From: Pelargonium cotyledonis
Lineage: Eukaryota; Streptophyta; Magnoliopsida; Geraniales; Geraniaceae
Assembly: GCA_036897625.1 (NCBI GenBank)
Contig: JAYMTA010000752.1
Span: forward strand, 1 to 24,615
Length of the DNA stretch: 24,615 nt
Direction: 5' to 3'
In this document: piece by piece, positions 1 to 10,569 of the stretch
Layout: the number at the start of each line of letters is the position of its first letter
Numbering within the stretch: the stretch's first letter is position 1
Position numbers and translations under genes: made by a program
Notes under the pieces: model-generated
Database searches by the model: none
What the model was told of the DNA's origin: nothing
The model's input: the letters and a program-made list of their open reading frames with translations, nothing else

Positions 1-200
1 CTGCCATGTCAGCAAGTGCATGAGCCTCTAAGTTCCACGTCAGCTCACCTCGTCATCATATAACGGTTTATTTGACGGAATTAGACGGTGGGTACTAAAT
101 TGGGTGCAAAATTAAAATGTGGGTACTAAATTGAGAAAAATAAAAGTTTGGATACCAAATTGAATACTTTTTGAAAATTTGAGTACAAAAAAGTGGTTAT
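1..200. repeat. Dispersed repeat edge with ~30-bp internal periodicity
   Basis: The first 200 bases read like the end of a dispersed plant repeat. A stretch with AACGG, GACGGAATTAGACGG and CCACGTCAGC motifs is followed by four variants of GGGTACTAAATTG starting at 90, 121, 150 and 181, so spaced 31, 29 and 31 bp. The last unit runs into GTGGTTATCCC near 193-203. No coding potential is visible. The wording is familiar from non-coding plant transposon ends (MULE or LTR type), but the class cannot be fixed because the left end lies outside the window. Confidence 0.5.
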
Positions 201-203
201 CCC

Positions 204-1330
204 ATAAAAAAAACTTGGTTGAATTGCGTGAAGCGAGAGAGTTACAGCTCCGTACGTACAAGACTAGCCCATCACTGACCGCAGACACAGAGCATATAAA
301 CAAGAATGTCCCATTTGTTGGACTAAAATATACTAAAAACCCAATAATTTTGCTCTGTTTCGATTTCCACTACACTCTGTTTCTGCTGTTTAGCCGAACT
401 ATTTTGCGCCATCGGTCGTTGCCTGACCGCGCGTTTCGACGGTCGCGTACCAAACTTGAAAGCCGCCCAAATTTCCACGTGTTTCCTTAAATGTATTTTT
501 TATTACACAACTTTTTTCCATTTTACCAATTTTTTATTCGGATATTTTTATAATTTAAAATTTATTTGGAGTCATTAATTCACGTGACATGTTTTATTGG
601 TGGAACAATCTAACGCTATATTGTAGGTCGGTTTTGAAAAGGTCTAATATTGTTAAAAAAAAATAGACGAAAAACAATAATTTAAGAGACTATATGATTT
701 TGACGTGAACTTTTGTGTGTCATCAAAAGTTATTTTTATTATTATAGATAGATTAGTTTTCTATGTTGGAGATTTTTGTGTGACATTTGAATTTCTTTTT
801 GAAAGTACATATGGTTTTTTTCATTGTCACTTTATTTTATTTTTTGCAAAAAGAAAATGCTAAAAAGTATGTGATGGCTTGAATATAGTGGAGGAGAACA
901 TGAGCCATACAAATTAAAGTTGTAGATAATAGCTAGCATTCAAAAAATCCAACCAACTGTAACCCATGCATAGCACATGCACTTTGTAGATTATTAGGCC
1001 TAATTGGCACACACATGACATGATTGGTACATTTACCCTAAGATGAGCTCACATATTTGAATGAGCTAACAAACCACTTTCATCGTGATAGCAAATGATA
1101 AGTTGATATGTGACAATATAAGTATCATCTCGAACAATTAAATAGTTAACGATAAAATCAAATTCATATGTGATCACACTGTGAAATTGAAAAAAAAAAA
1201 AAAAAAAGATCTTCGCGGGAGAGACCATCCCATAATACTGTAAAACACTCAAATTTGTGTAAACTATATTGTAAATAAAAAACCAAAAACAAAAAATCAT
1301 TGTTGTTAGGATTTGTGGAAGCAATATTCA
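204..1330. other. AT-rich intergenic DNA, no gene seen
   Basis: Reading frames here are short, lack conserved motifs and have no plausible splice partners. The only simple structure is an 18-base poly(A) run at 1190-1207. I see no tRNA-like cloverleaf and no transposon coding domain. This is best treated as intergenic sequence upstream of psbP. Confidence 0.6.
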
Positions 1331-1390
1331 TGATGGGCCCATCAAGGCCCAATCGTTTCTTATTGGCTGTCCGGTAAATAGGGCCCAAAT
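1331..1390. promoter_or_regulatory. Cluster of TGGGCC/GGCCCA (site II) motifs with a 14-bp palindrome
   Basis: TGATGGGCCCATCA at 1331-1344 is a perfect 14-bp palindrome. It is followed by GGCCCAA at 1346-1352 and GGGCCCAAA near 1381-1389. TGGGCC/GGCCCA cores are known binding sites for plant TCP factors (site II elements). They usually lie within a few hundred bases of a transcription start. This cluster is about 770 bp before the psbP start codon, so it could be a distal psbP element or the promoter of an unrecognised transcript. The function is inferred. Confidence 0.4.
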
Positions 1391-1756
1391 GCAAAAATGC
1401 CCAACATGGTTTGAATAATTCACCCAGTAATCTGCAATAATAGGTTGATTTTGACATATTCTACCATTTGTTTCAATAATGTTTACATGTCTAAAATGGT
1501 GAATGACATTTTGGGCATTTTAAATTAATATTTTAACATTTAATCCGTCTAAAAATAAATATTATTTCTATTTTGAAAAAAATTCGTGTTGTTTTAAGTT
1601 CTAATATATTTAAAAATATTGTTCACTCATACACTAGTGCTACAAATTTAATCGAGTTATCAACTTTAATTAAACATGTCTGTGTTTATTATGACTTATA
1701 TCACACATATTTAATCTCTAGCGGGACACGAATGCCAACACAAATTGCTAACCTTA
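1391..1756. other. AT-rich distal promoter region of psbP, no gene seen
   Basis: The stretch is very AT-rich and holds only short open frames without recognisable motifs. It separates the GGCCCA cluster from the light-type promoter elements that start at 1757. No repeat or RNA gene was recognised. Confidence 0.45.
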
Positions 1757-1903
1757 GATAAGGATGCACGGTTTACACCTATGCTTCCATACCCTTCTCC
1801 AATGATCAAGAAAAGAAAAAAGGAGAATGACATGGAAAATGAAATTGACCAAAGAGGAGTGTGGTTGCCACGTGGCACCAATGAGAGCCTCCACAGCCTT
1901 ATC
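1757..1903 (+). promoter_or_regulatory. psbP light-responsive promoter: G-box flanked by I-boxes
   Basis: A perfect 12-bp palindrome, TGCCACGTGGCA (1866-1877), contains a CACGTG G-box. A GATAAG I-box lies upstream at 1757-1762 and an inverted one (CTTATC) downstream at 1898-1903. The G-box plus I-box pairing is the classic light-responsive module of nuclear photosynthesis genes such as rbcS. G-boxes of this form bind bZIP (HY5, GBF) and bHLH (PIF) factors. The module sits about 240 bp before the psbP start codon, where a proximal promoter is expected. No convincing TATA box follows. The leader is pyrimidine-rich, then A-rich (AAAGC and AAAAC repeats near 2031-2056), as in many TATA-less photosynthesis genes. 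Occupancy is inferred. Confidence 0.6.
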
Positions 1904-2114
1904 CCCCCATCAAAAATGCAATCCACTTGCCACATCCCATAATCCAAACAGCCATTTCTCTTCCACACATCTCACAAAAAACACCACCAACAATAGCCAC
2001 AAGAACAAAACACTCTTGCCTAAGAGTTTTAAAGCAAAGCAAAGCAAAACAAAACAGAAAAGGCTCATAGTACTGATCCTTTTGGTTCAAAGTTCAGAGC
2101 AGAAGCAAAAAACA

Positions 2115-3779
2115 ATGGCTTCCACAGCTACAACATGTTTCTTGCACCACCATGCACTCACAAGATCAACACCATCTCCTCAGCGCCACCTTGTCCCTAC
2201 CGTGAAGCCATCCCAGGTGCTCTGCAGGGCCCAGAAGCAAGAGGACGCCGGTTCCGTCTCTCGCCGGTTGGCCCTCACTGTCCTCATTGGAACTGCAGCT
2301 GTTGGCTCCAAGGTCTCTCCTGCTGATGCTGCCTATGGTGAAGCTGGTACTACAATTTCACTCAATTCTCTACTTTTTCTTAAATGTTACTGCAATTACA
2401 ATTTTCTTACATGTATGCTATGAGACAGTCTATCTCAGGTACCTGAGAGCTTGTTTATACCACATTGAACCTGTTTCGTGGGATCTCTATTCAGTAGATT
2501 ACTGAATTGCTATTGAACTTATGCAAGATCGGGTCAGTTGTGTTATTCGTGTGAGAATTACTTAGAGGTTCTATAATAGCCTGCCTCTATCCTTGTAGTT
2601 GTAGGAGAGAGTTCAGTGCTTACGAGTCTCCAAACATTGTGAGGATGGGAGAGAGAATCATTTAAGAACGCTAACTTAAACTTCTACCAATATCCTTGTA
2701 GTAGGTGAGAGTTCAGTACATGAGCCTCCCAACATTGTGAGAATGGGGGAGAGGGTAGTAGGTGAGAGTTCAGTACACGAGCTTCCCAACATTGTGAGAA
2801 TGGGGGAGAGGATAGTGTAAGTAAGCTTGTACCAATATCCTTTTAGTAGTAGGTGATGGTAAGTTTAGTGCACAAGCTTTCAAACATTGCGAGGCCGGGT
2901 ACGATTCCTTAGGGTTGTCAATTCAAACTCGCGATCTTAGTATCAGAAGACAACCACTTTACTGTTGTGCCTAGATAATCCTAAGTGCAATAAGACTAGT
3001 TCACTAAATTTTGTGGTGAACTGTGCAGCTAATGTGTTTGGGAAGCCAAAGACAAACACAGATTTCTTGCCATATGTTGGAGATGGATTCAAGATTTTGA
3101 TTCCAGCAAAATGGAACCCAAGCAAGGAGGTGGAGTTCCCAGGTCAGGTTCTGAGATACGAGGACAACTTTGATGTCACCAGCAATGTCACCGTTATGGT
3201 CACTCCTACTGACAAGAAATCCATCACCGACTATGGCTCCCCTGAACAGTTCCTCACTCAAGTATACTCAAATTCTCTCTTATTCTTCTAACCCTAAACT
3301 CAAAACCCAAAACTACAGTTTCTCAGTCTGGTTTTCGGGTTTTTGCAGGTGGATTATCTGCTAGGGAAGCAAGCCTACTTTGGCAAAACCGATTCTGAGG
3401 TAAATTTCTAAACATAACAACCTTCAGCCAGTTTCTAGATCTTATAGGTAATGTATAGATAAAGAACATAGAAACATGCATTAATCTTATGTTATATGTG
3501 TTTACCTTGAATGATCAGGGCGGTTTCGACTCTGGCAGTGTAGCAACAGCAAATATATTGGACACTGCAACTCCCGTGGTTGATGGGAAGCAGTACTACT
3601 ACGTCTCTGTGCTAACCAGGACAGCTGATGGAGATGAAGGAGGCAAGCACCAGATAGTTACAGCCACCGTGAAAGACGGGAAGCTTTACATCTGCAAGGC
3701 GCAAGCTGGTGACAAGAGATGGTTCAAGGGAGCTAAAAAGTTTGTAGAGAACACTGTAACTTCGTTCAGTGTTGCTTAA
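2115..3779 (+). CDS. psbP: PsbP, 23-kDa oxygen-evolving enhancer protein 2, chloroplastic (4 exons)
   Basis: Extrinsic photosystem II subunit on the lumenal side of the thylakoid. It helps the manganese-calcium cluster retain Ca2+ and Cl- during water oxidation. Exons: 2115-2346, 3029-3261, 3349-3399, 3519-3779; all introns are GT-AG and the frame is continuous, giving 258 aa. Residues 1-72 form a bipartite transit peptide: a Ser/Thr/His-rich stromal part, a twin arginine at 50-51, a hydrophobic core at about 52-64, then SPADA before the mature start [12 protein letters not shown]. The twin arginine fits the known Tat-dependent import of PsbP. The mature part would be 186 aa, the size of spinach PsbP. 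Family blocks such as [30 protein letters not shown] and [13 protein letters not shown] are present. Intron 1 (682 bp) holds a SINE-like insertion. The gene looks intact and is convergent with the WDR26 gene. Start choice rests on alignment with the known family N-terminus (FLHxxAL). Confidence 0.97.
2580..2985 (-). repeat. tRNA-derived SINE-like element with tandem body repeats in psbP intron 1
   Basis: Read on the minus strand, 2967-2951 gives CAACAGTAAAGTGGTTG, resembling a tRNA box A region. Downstream, 2930-2920 gives GAGTTTGAATT, resembling box B (GGTTCGAATCC). After this promoter-like head comes a body containing ACAATGTT, GTACTGAACTCTCACC and CTACAAGGATATTGGTA. The body is repeated: on the plus strand GTAGGTGAGA-like unit starts fall at 2601, 2701, 2758 and 2849. 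The shorter unit is about 57 bp; the longer ones carry an extra AATATCCTT segment. A Pol III-type head plus a repeated tail suggests a degenerate SINE inserted antisense to psbP. Boundaries and target-site duplication were not resolved. It could instead be unrelated tandem repeats next to a tRNA-like remnant. Confidence 0.45.
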
Positions 3780-4573
3780 ATATGAATATCAAGGGGTCTG
3801 TATGTAAAACACATTTAAGGCTTAAAGTATGATGTTTGTTTTGGGTTTCATGGATATGACCTACAAGACCCGTATGATTGCTTGTTTCATTCTACATTGC
3901 TATAAAACTACATTTGATCTCTACAAAACTCGAAACACTGTAACAATAAGATAAGAACCATGAACATACCATAACCAAAATACCAAATGCAGACGCAATG
4001 CACCGAAAACGTCACAGGAAACAGAATGGTGATGCATTTACAATTAAGGAAACTATAAACAAATCATAAGGATATGCAGAAGTAGTAGACTCAAACACAG
4101 CAGAAAACAGTCAGCAATCCCGACTATAAAGTCGATCACAACAGTCATCCTATATTCTTGAACTGAATCAAATAAATCATTAACAGATAAAACATCGAAG
4201 AACCAAAAAGTTCAAACAAAAGTGAATAAACGAATCATGGCCTAAGAAAACTCAGGTAATAACCTTTCAAGTTACAGAAAAATAGTTTCAGACCTTACCA
4301 ACTATGAGATGATAATTGATTTGTAAATTAGTCAATTGTTGATGAATAAACAGTTGCAGGTACACAGCTCAGATGATCAACTCAACCTAATAATCAACTG
4401 AAATGAAACAACAAATTTATTATCAGAAAGTTGATGCCAAATTCACATGTTGTTCAATATAAATGTCTTGCTTGAGACCAAAATAAAGTATTTACAAAAT
4501 GGAAAAGAAAAAGCAATTGTCGGAGATAGAAGAATTAGTAGCTCATAATTCCATTCCAGGCTCTTAGGCTCAT
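3780..4573. other. Convergent 3' regions of psbP and the WDR26 gene
   Basis: This 794-bp stretch between two stop codons should contain both 3' UTRs. On the minus strand AATAAA lies at 4421-4416, about 155 bp after the WDR26 stop, and is a good candidate poly(A) signal. For psbP no canonical AATAAA lies close to the stop; AATAAG near 3944 is a weak candidate. No open frame with recognisable similarity and no repeat was seen. Confidence 0.55.
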
Positions 4574-7547
4574 TTAAGTTCCTCCGTTGCAGTAGTGGAC
4601 ACCATTGCTGTGTGACACCTTTTGCTTCCTCTTCAGCTCACCCAAGCCCCATATTCGAATGGTTCGGTCATCACTTGCTGATGCCAACATATGAGGGTCT
4701 GCTGGATTCCAGCTCACACAGTTAACAGCTCCTGAATGACCCGGCAATGATTCTATGAGCTCCCCAGAGCCTCTGTGCCATATATAAACCTACAAATATC
4801 GTCAATGCATAACCATGAAATACATCTTCACATAAGTAAAATATAAACTAATAGTGACGTCTAGATTGAAAATTTCTTCACCCTCCTAAGTCCTAACTAG
4901 ATTGGTCAGAGTCAACTGTAGAGCTGGGTGCCACTACAGTCAAATCATCTAAGGAGTCCCAAAATGTGCAATAATAAATTAGAAGGGTGCTTGGAAAAGG
5001 ATACCGAAATCAAATAGAAAGGGGCATGTGATGCGGGAAAATTATGCATGCATGATACAGAATGCAATAACAATAGCAGTGAAATCCATCAGCAGTACAA
5101 CATCAAAATTCCTAATAATAATATAGATTGAATTCAAAATAAATGTCAGAGCTCTTACTTGTGAATCTTCACTGCCACTGGCAATAAAAGCTTGGTCTAG
5201 GCCACCAAAACAGGATCTTATAACAAATCGAGTGCGCTTGTGACCTTTATACTTGGCGACAAGCTTGACATCGCCTTCTATGTTCCAAAGATGTATTTCT
5301 TGGTTCAGAAGATTAACCAGCAAGAATTTACTATCCCTTGATAATGAAAACGACGTTATAGTTTGGTCTTCCTCAATCAGTCTGCTACCATCTTCTGCTT
5401 CTCTATCATACAATAGTATTGCAGTTTCTCTGGAGATACTTATTATCTGCTTTCCATCACTTGTTATTTCAAGATCAGAAATCTTAAGGGTTCGTTGCCC
5501 CTTCCAACAGTCTGACTCTTTCCCATCTAATTCCCACATGCAGATGCTTTTGTCACTTAACCCTGAGAAGATGGATCTTCCATCTGGAAACCACCCACAT
5601 GACACCGCACCTAGACCAGCTTTTTCATAAACATGGAGGCATTCCCCGGTTGAAACATTCCACCGTCTGACAGCTTCCTCCACACCACAGGTGAGAAGCT
5701 GGTCATCATTTGGGCTCCATGAAACAGATGAGACAGGCTTCTGATGCCCAGAGAGTCTATGCTTCAAGGACAAAAGACCATTCACATTAACCTATAAAAA
5801 GAATCATAATCAAAATCCATTGACATAAAAGAGCTCGACAGAAACAACTATGGAGTGACATATAATCAACAACCGCATATGTTTGCTCCCTGAGCACATA
5901 CATAAAAGCCTGATATACTCAACAATTGACTCCAAGGACCAAAAAGTTCTATCCCAATTGTGCACCAAGCCGTCGCAACACATTGTGATGTCAAATTCCA
6001 AAAGATACATTGTTACTAATGGGACTTCTAACGTGAGCATTATATATTAATCTGGTCCAGACCACAAGGAGGAGCAACAAATGCCAAACAATCTTACAGA
6101 TTCCATCACTACTTGAACTAAACAAGGTTACCTCCCATATGATTGCTGACCGATCATTGGATGATGAAGCTAAGTACTTCCCATTATGTGAAAATTGCAC
6201 AAACCAAACTTCATCACTGTGTTCTTGCAATATCTGTTACAAAGCACCACAAAAACCATTAGAACAAAGTTCCTGAATATACACCAAAACAACGACAGGC
6301 AGAAAATATATATGCACTGTGTTAGTGAATCCTAAGAAGGTGAATGGAAACCAATAAAATTAGAAACACTAAAATCTTCCCAATAATACACAAACACATA
6401 ATATACTTAAAGAGATGGGAATAAATTAATCAGAATAAAACTACAGAGAAGCTCAAACAGGCCCTTTACAAGTACAAAACCAGGTAATAAATAATAATAC
6501 GTGCATTCAAATATATTAAATGAAGTTGAAAATATAATCGCTTAACAATGAGAAAATGATACAAGTGTTACATGTGATCATGTAGCACTACATATCTCAT
6601 GATAGTAATTACAAATAGAAGCAATTCCTAGTTATAGGAGGTTATAAATCAGCCAATGACAATAAAAGGCACAACTTTCATCCTATGGTCAGACCACACA
6701 GCCAAAGTATAGAAATTTACAGGCACTCTCAAGAGCAAGACATCAAATAAGACAGAGAGAATCTAACCTGTAAGGTTCGAGAAGGAATCTGGTCTCTTCC
6801 ACACTGATGATCAGTATATAACGACATTTCCTTATCCAGAGAGTTATGAAACAGGCAAGCATCTTTCTGCAAGTGAAGAGCCTGTTCAACCAAATGTTCC
6901 AACCGTCTTTCCGGTATCATAACTGTTGGGGGAAGCAATTTCTGCAATTCTTCCAATAACTTTGATCGAGACTTTACGGTCACTATGGTTTGACTGGGAG
7001 AACCAACTAGAACACACTGTGTAGAAAGTTCGCGGACTCTACCATTATTAATGCAAAGGGGTGCAATCTCAGTTCTTAATGTTTTCAAAGCATCCATCAC
7101 TTTTTCATCGCATAAAAGTTCAAGAAACTTCTGCTCAAATATTAAAAAAGAGGCAGTCTTAACAACATTTTGATCTGGTAGACCTATATTGTGCAGTGTG
7201 GTCACACTTTCATCCCATTTTCCATCAAGAATCTGCTGCATGAAATCGCCTACCAAGGAAGAGTGTAAGGATATCCCAGACTCTTCCTCTAGATAAGCAC
7301 CGCTCTTCTTATAACCAAGAGAATACAATGCCTTAGCTATGATTCGAACAAATTCCACTCTTTTGATAACTCCTTTAGAACCAACAACATCTTCGTCCCC
7401 TTTAGATGGTAGGGGCCGAGCCATCAAGTCTCTTGAAGAGCCAACCGAGGGCTCAGTCAAAGCTGAACCGTTGGAAAGACCTCTCAATTCTTCAGAGGAT
7501 AGCTTCATGCGTTTTGAGGCTGGTTCATCATCCTCTACACCTCCCAT
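4574..7547 (-). CDS. WDR26: WD repeat-containing protein 26 homolog (LisH-CTLH-WD40), 4 coding exons
   Basis: Orthologue-like to Arabidopsis At5g08560. In animals and yeast, WDR26/Gid7 is a scaffold subunit of the GID/CTLH ubiquitin ligase; a similar role here is inferred. Coding exons on the minus strand: 7547-6768, 6233-6132, 5791-5159, 4789-4574. All junctions are GT-AG in phase 0, giving 576 aa. Residues about 1-60 are a polar N-terminus with the conserved [12 protein letters not shown]. LisH lies at about 66-98 (ALYSLGY...LEEESGISL) and CTLH at about 98-157 ([21 protein letters not shown]). WD40 repeats follow from about 261, with blocks such as [40 protein letters not shown]-like [20 protein letters not shown] and [14 protein letters not shown]. 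The last exon ends in a polar tail ([11 protein letters not shown]). No defect is visible. The start codon is supported by similarity to the known N-terminus (MGxVED.EP..KR.K). An AG acceptor at 7581-7580 just upstream indicates that the leader is spliced. Confidence 0.95.
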
Positions 7548-10258
7548 GAAAGAGCACCTCAGCCCATATATAATTGCAACTGGAAAAGACAGTTAATGGA
7601 GAAAACCTATATTGAAATGGCTTTGAATAAATAGCAAGAAATAACCTCCTGCAACACAGTCAAAAGAAAGAATTGTTGGTTCCTAATATTTGAATCACTA
7701 TCAACGAAAGATCCCACAAAAATGTCTTGTTATTGATGTGAATTACAATTGGGAACGACAAAAGAAACAGCAAACTAAACTAGTAAAGGACATTATTAAC
7801 TATAATAGATGATGACAATGCCTTCATATTAGAAACTTTGTTATTTCTGCTCTTGGTTTCAAGCACAAATCTCATTAAAAAAACCAAGCATTTAAAAGTT
7901 GTGAGAAGCCCAAGTAACTTAAGTTCTGTTACCCCTAGCTAATCACTTGGCTCCTGTAACTTATAAAACTATTTAATAAGTTCAACCAATGCTTTGTGGA
8001 GAATCCTAATAGAGAGTGGAACCCAGAATTTCGAAATAAGATTCTGGACTAAAATTTTAAAGCACGAATGCAGGCAGTGAAGATGGACTGATGGATCAGA
8101 CAGTCTATTGTCAGTGTTCCATATCATCTTCCATAGCCAAATAATAGTTGATGCTGACTAGAATTCCAATCAAAACAAAATTTCAATTAAGCATTGTACT
8201 TCCAAGCCAATTTGGGTTCATATTGCATCTAAAGATGAACCTAGCAATCGATGAAACCATTCTTTAGTCAACAACAAAGGCTCCTGCTCAAATTAAAGAT
8301 AGAGTAATAAATGTTGATGGTGAACACATTTGGATCAAGATATATGGTTTAGGATGTCTGAACAGCAATAATAATAAGGGAATAAAGATTGTAATGTGCA
8401 GGATTAGAGGGCTGGACTTGAGATAACCATATTCATAACAGCGAAACTTTTTAGATAATTGGCTGCGATGAAACTTCTACACACAATTTTGTTTAAAACT
8501 AAAAGTGCCTAGGAGGCTAGGAGCATACATGCTTTTGATCCTGTCATTCTTCCTGGGGGTTATTAAGAAAATAAATCATAGAATCACAATCACACATATG
8601 TGACTAAATAAACATGTACAAGTCCAGTCAATTTGAATCCAAGACTACTTAGATCACAGGCCCCCTCATAAAAAAGAACGCTGTTGAGAAACATTCTACA
8701 GCCTACCTTATGCATGATGGGCTAAAGAGTACTTCGTTTCCGGATCTATCCATTTCTTTAGCATTTTTAATGGAAAATAATATGATAATATAATAAATAT
8801 GATCAACTGAGATTGTGCTCTTAAAATTTAAAATGTACAGGTCATATCAATTCACTTACTGTTCTAGGCTCAGAATGCTCAAATGAACAGTAAGATTTTG
8901 AGATTCCTTGACTTGATCGTCCCAAAAATCAAAAGCAATCAGACCCTCTTCTCACCACATTCCTCCCCTGTATCCCACAATAAGCATGAGGTATCATTAC
9001 ATCAAACCAGGTTGACATAATAATGGGACTAGCAACAAATAAAACATTACAATTATATTAGTTGCCAACGGAGTAATTACTACGATAAAATGGTGTGAGT
9101 TATTAACAGTTTGAGGATCCATTAAATTCAACAGCACCCAGTTTCCTACAGTTTTTTACTATTTCCCGTACCAAGAGCTTCAACTATGAAAAGTTCAGGC
9201 GATGGCTAGGTTTTATTATTTTCTAAATGAAGACATAGTTGAATTTCCCAAACATGATCATTTCAAATCAACCCTCCAATAGAAAATCCTTGTGAAAGGG
9301 ACTTCCATCCTTAGGCAGCTATAGTTCCAGATAAAGTTCTGATATTTAACCTTCCCAAAAGAAAATGTGATATTAATAAGTGAACTTAGATAATCCTAAG
9401 AAACCTCAATCTTCCGGTGTCAAGCGAAAATGAACAACATATGCTAAAATCAAGCAACCCCTAACATGAAATCAATATTAATCTATTATCCATATTACCA
9501 CAGTGCCTTATAGATTGAAAGTGGCCAGATATTACAGATCAAGCAAATTGATAGAGTACAAGTTTCAAGGAAAACCACTGCCTAAAGACAGGGGTGGGGC
9601 ACGCTAAGCAAAGCAAATTTATGGATCAACTACCGAACAATTCTTATAATCTGAAGCTGAAGGACCTAAGTAAGAACATAACATTTTTCATAATTACTAA
9701 TTAAAGAACACATTGCTTTAATTGATTATCATTAGAGGAAAGTATGAAAGTATACACAAATAAATGATTTACCCAAAAAGGAACAGAAATGAACTTAATT
9801 GAGATATGCAAGGCTCTTTAACATGATTAACTAAAGCAAACATCTAAAACCATCAATAGATGAAAAATCTCTATCTTCCCAAGCAATCAGCACTAATGAA
9901 AAACAAGCAATCTGACCCAATAGCACCGTACAAAAACTAACCCATATTAAACCCCAACCCTAAACCCCCAAAACCAAGGCACACATCCACAAACAACAAC
10001 ACAGCAAAAAGATCCAAACCACAACAGAATCAGACAAAATTAGGGTCAATCTGGCACTAGAAAGGCAAAATCTGGAATACCCAGAAAGCGGTTCCAGCTT
10101 GGGAAGCTGATTCAGATCAAACAAGAAGCAACCCAAGACAGAAACCGATTGAGGAACGAAGAACCAATAATGGGTAAAGTTAAAAGATGAAGAAGAGACC
10201 AGAGCGCACAAAACAAGGCCCCTCCTTTTCGTATGTGTCGGCTCGGAAACAGTGAAAT
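7548..10258 (-). other. Spliced 5' leader and large leader intron(s) of the WDR26 gene
   Basis: About 2.7 kb upstream of the WDR26 start codon contains no recognisable protein-coding gene on either strand. TTTTCCAG on the minus strand, with the exon resuming at 7579, is a good 3' splice site 32 bases before the ATG. This implies that the leader starts further upstream. The 9.95-10.25 kb part is pyrimidine-rich on the minus strand and includes TTTAGGGTT telomere-like motifs near 9970-9950, typical of plant 5' UTRs. I could not choose the 5' splice site with confidence, nor say whether extra non-coding exons exist. An 83-codon open frame at 10211-9960 has no conserved features and is probably leader sequence. 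Confidence 0.5.
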
Positions 10259-10521
10259 TAGGCGGAGATGGGCAGTGAATGGATGGATATAAAGGTCAAA
10301 TCTTTGAGACGCGAACAGAGAGAAATGAGAAATTATCGATAAGGGGCGTTAGGGTGTGAAAAGGTCAATCCGGTTCGCACCCAAGGAGAGAGAGTTTGGT
10401 GCCTCTGAGGGTAGAAGAACACTGAGTTCTCTTTGCGTGGAGGAAACCAACTCAATAGGGGGTTATGTATAGAGAGAGAAAAAGTTAGGAGAGAGAAATT
10501 TAGATGGGCTGGGCCGGCCCA
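10259..10521 (-). promoter_or_regulatory. WDR26 promoter: TATA-like box and palindromic site II motif
   Basis: On the minus strand TTTATATCC (10293-10285) is a plausible TATA box, placing transcription start near 10.26 kb. About 220 bp further upstream lies TGGGCCGGCCCA (10510-10521), a perfect 12-bp palindrome made of TGGGCC and its complement, with another TGGGC core beside it (10505-10509). TGGGCC site II motifs are typical of constitutively expressed plant genes and bind TCP factors. The next coding gene upstream on the plus strand starts 1.57 kb away, so the motif most likely serves the minus-strand gene. Position and factor binding are inferred. Confidence 0.5.
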
Positions 10522-10569
10522 ATAACATCTCATCTACCCAAAAGCCCATCTGCTTGATTGATAATTTTC

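Noticed and set aside
179-490. Plus-strand open frame of 103 codons
   Set aside because: It begins inside the dispersed repeat and shows no recognisable domain; likely chance.
1049-1457. Overlapping minus-strand open frames of about 90-97 codons
   Set aside because: Low-complexity, Phe-rich translation through the antisense of a poly(A) run, no conserved motif and no splice context.
7805-7850. Possible C/D-box snoRNA at a GATGATGA word in the WDR26 leader intron
   Set aside because: No paired D box with terminal stem at a proper distance was found.
9960-10211. Minus-strand 83-codon hydrophobic open frame
   Set aside because: Lies in the inferred leader of the WDR26 gene; pyrimidine-rich leader DNA read as Leu/Phe/Ser-rich peptide, no family resemblance.
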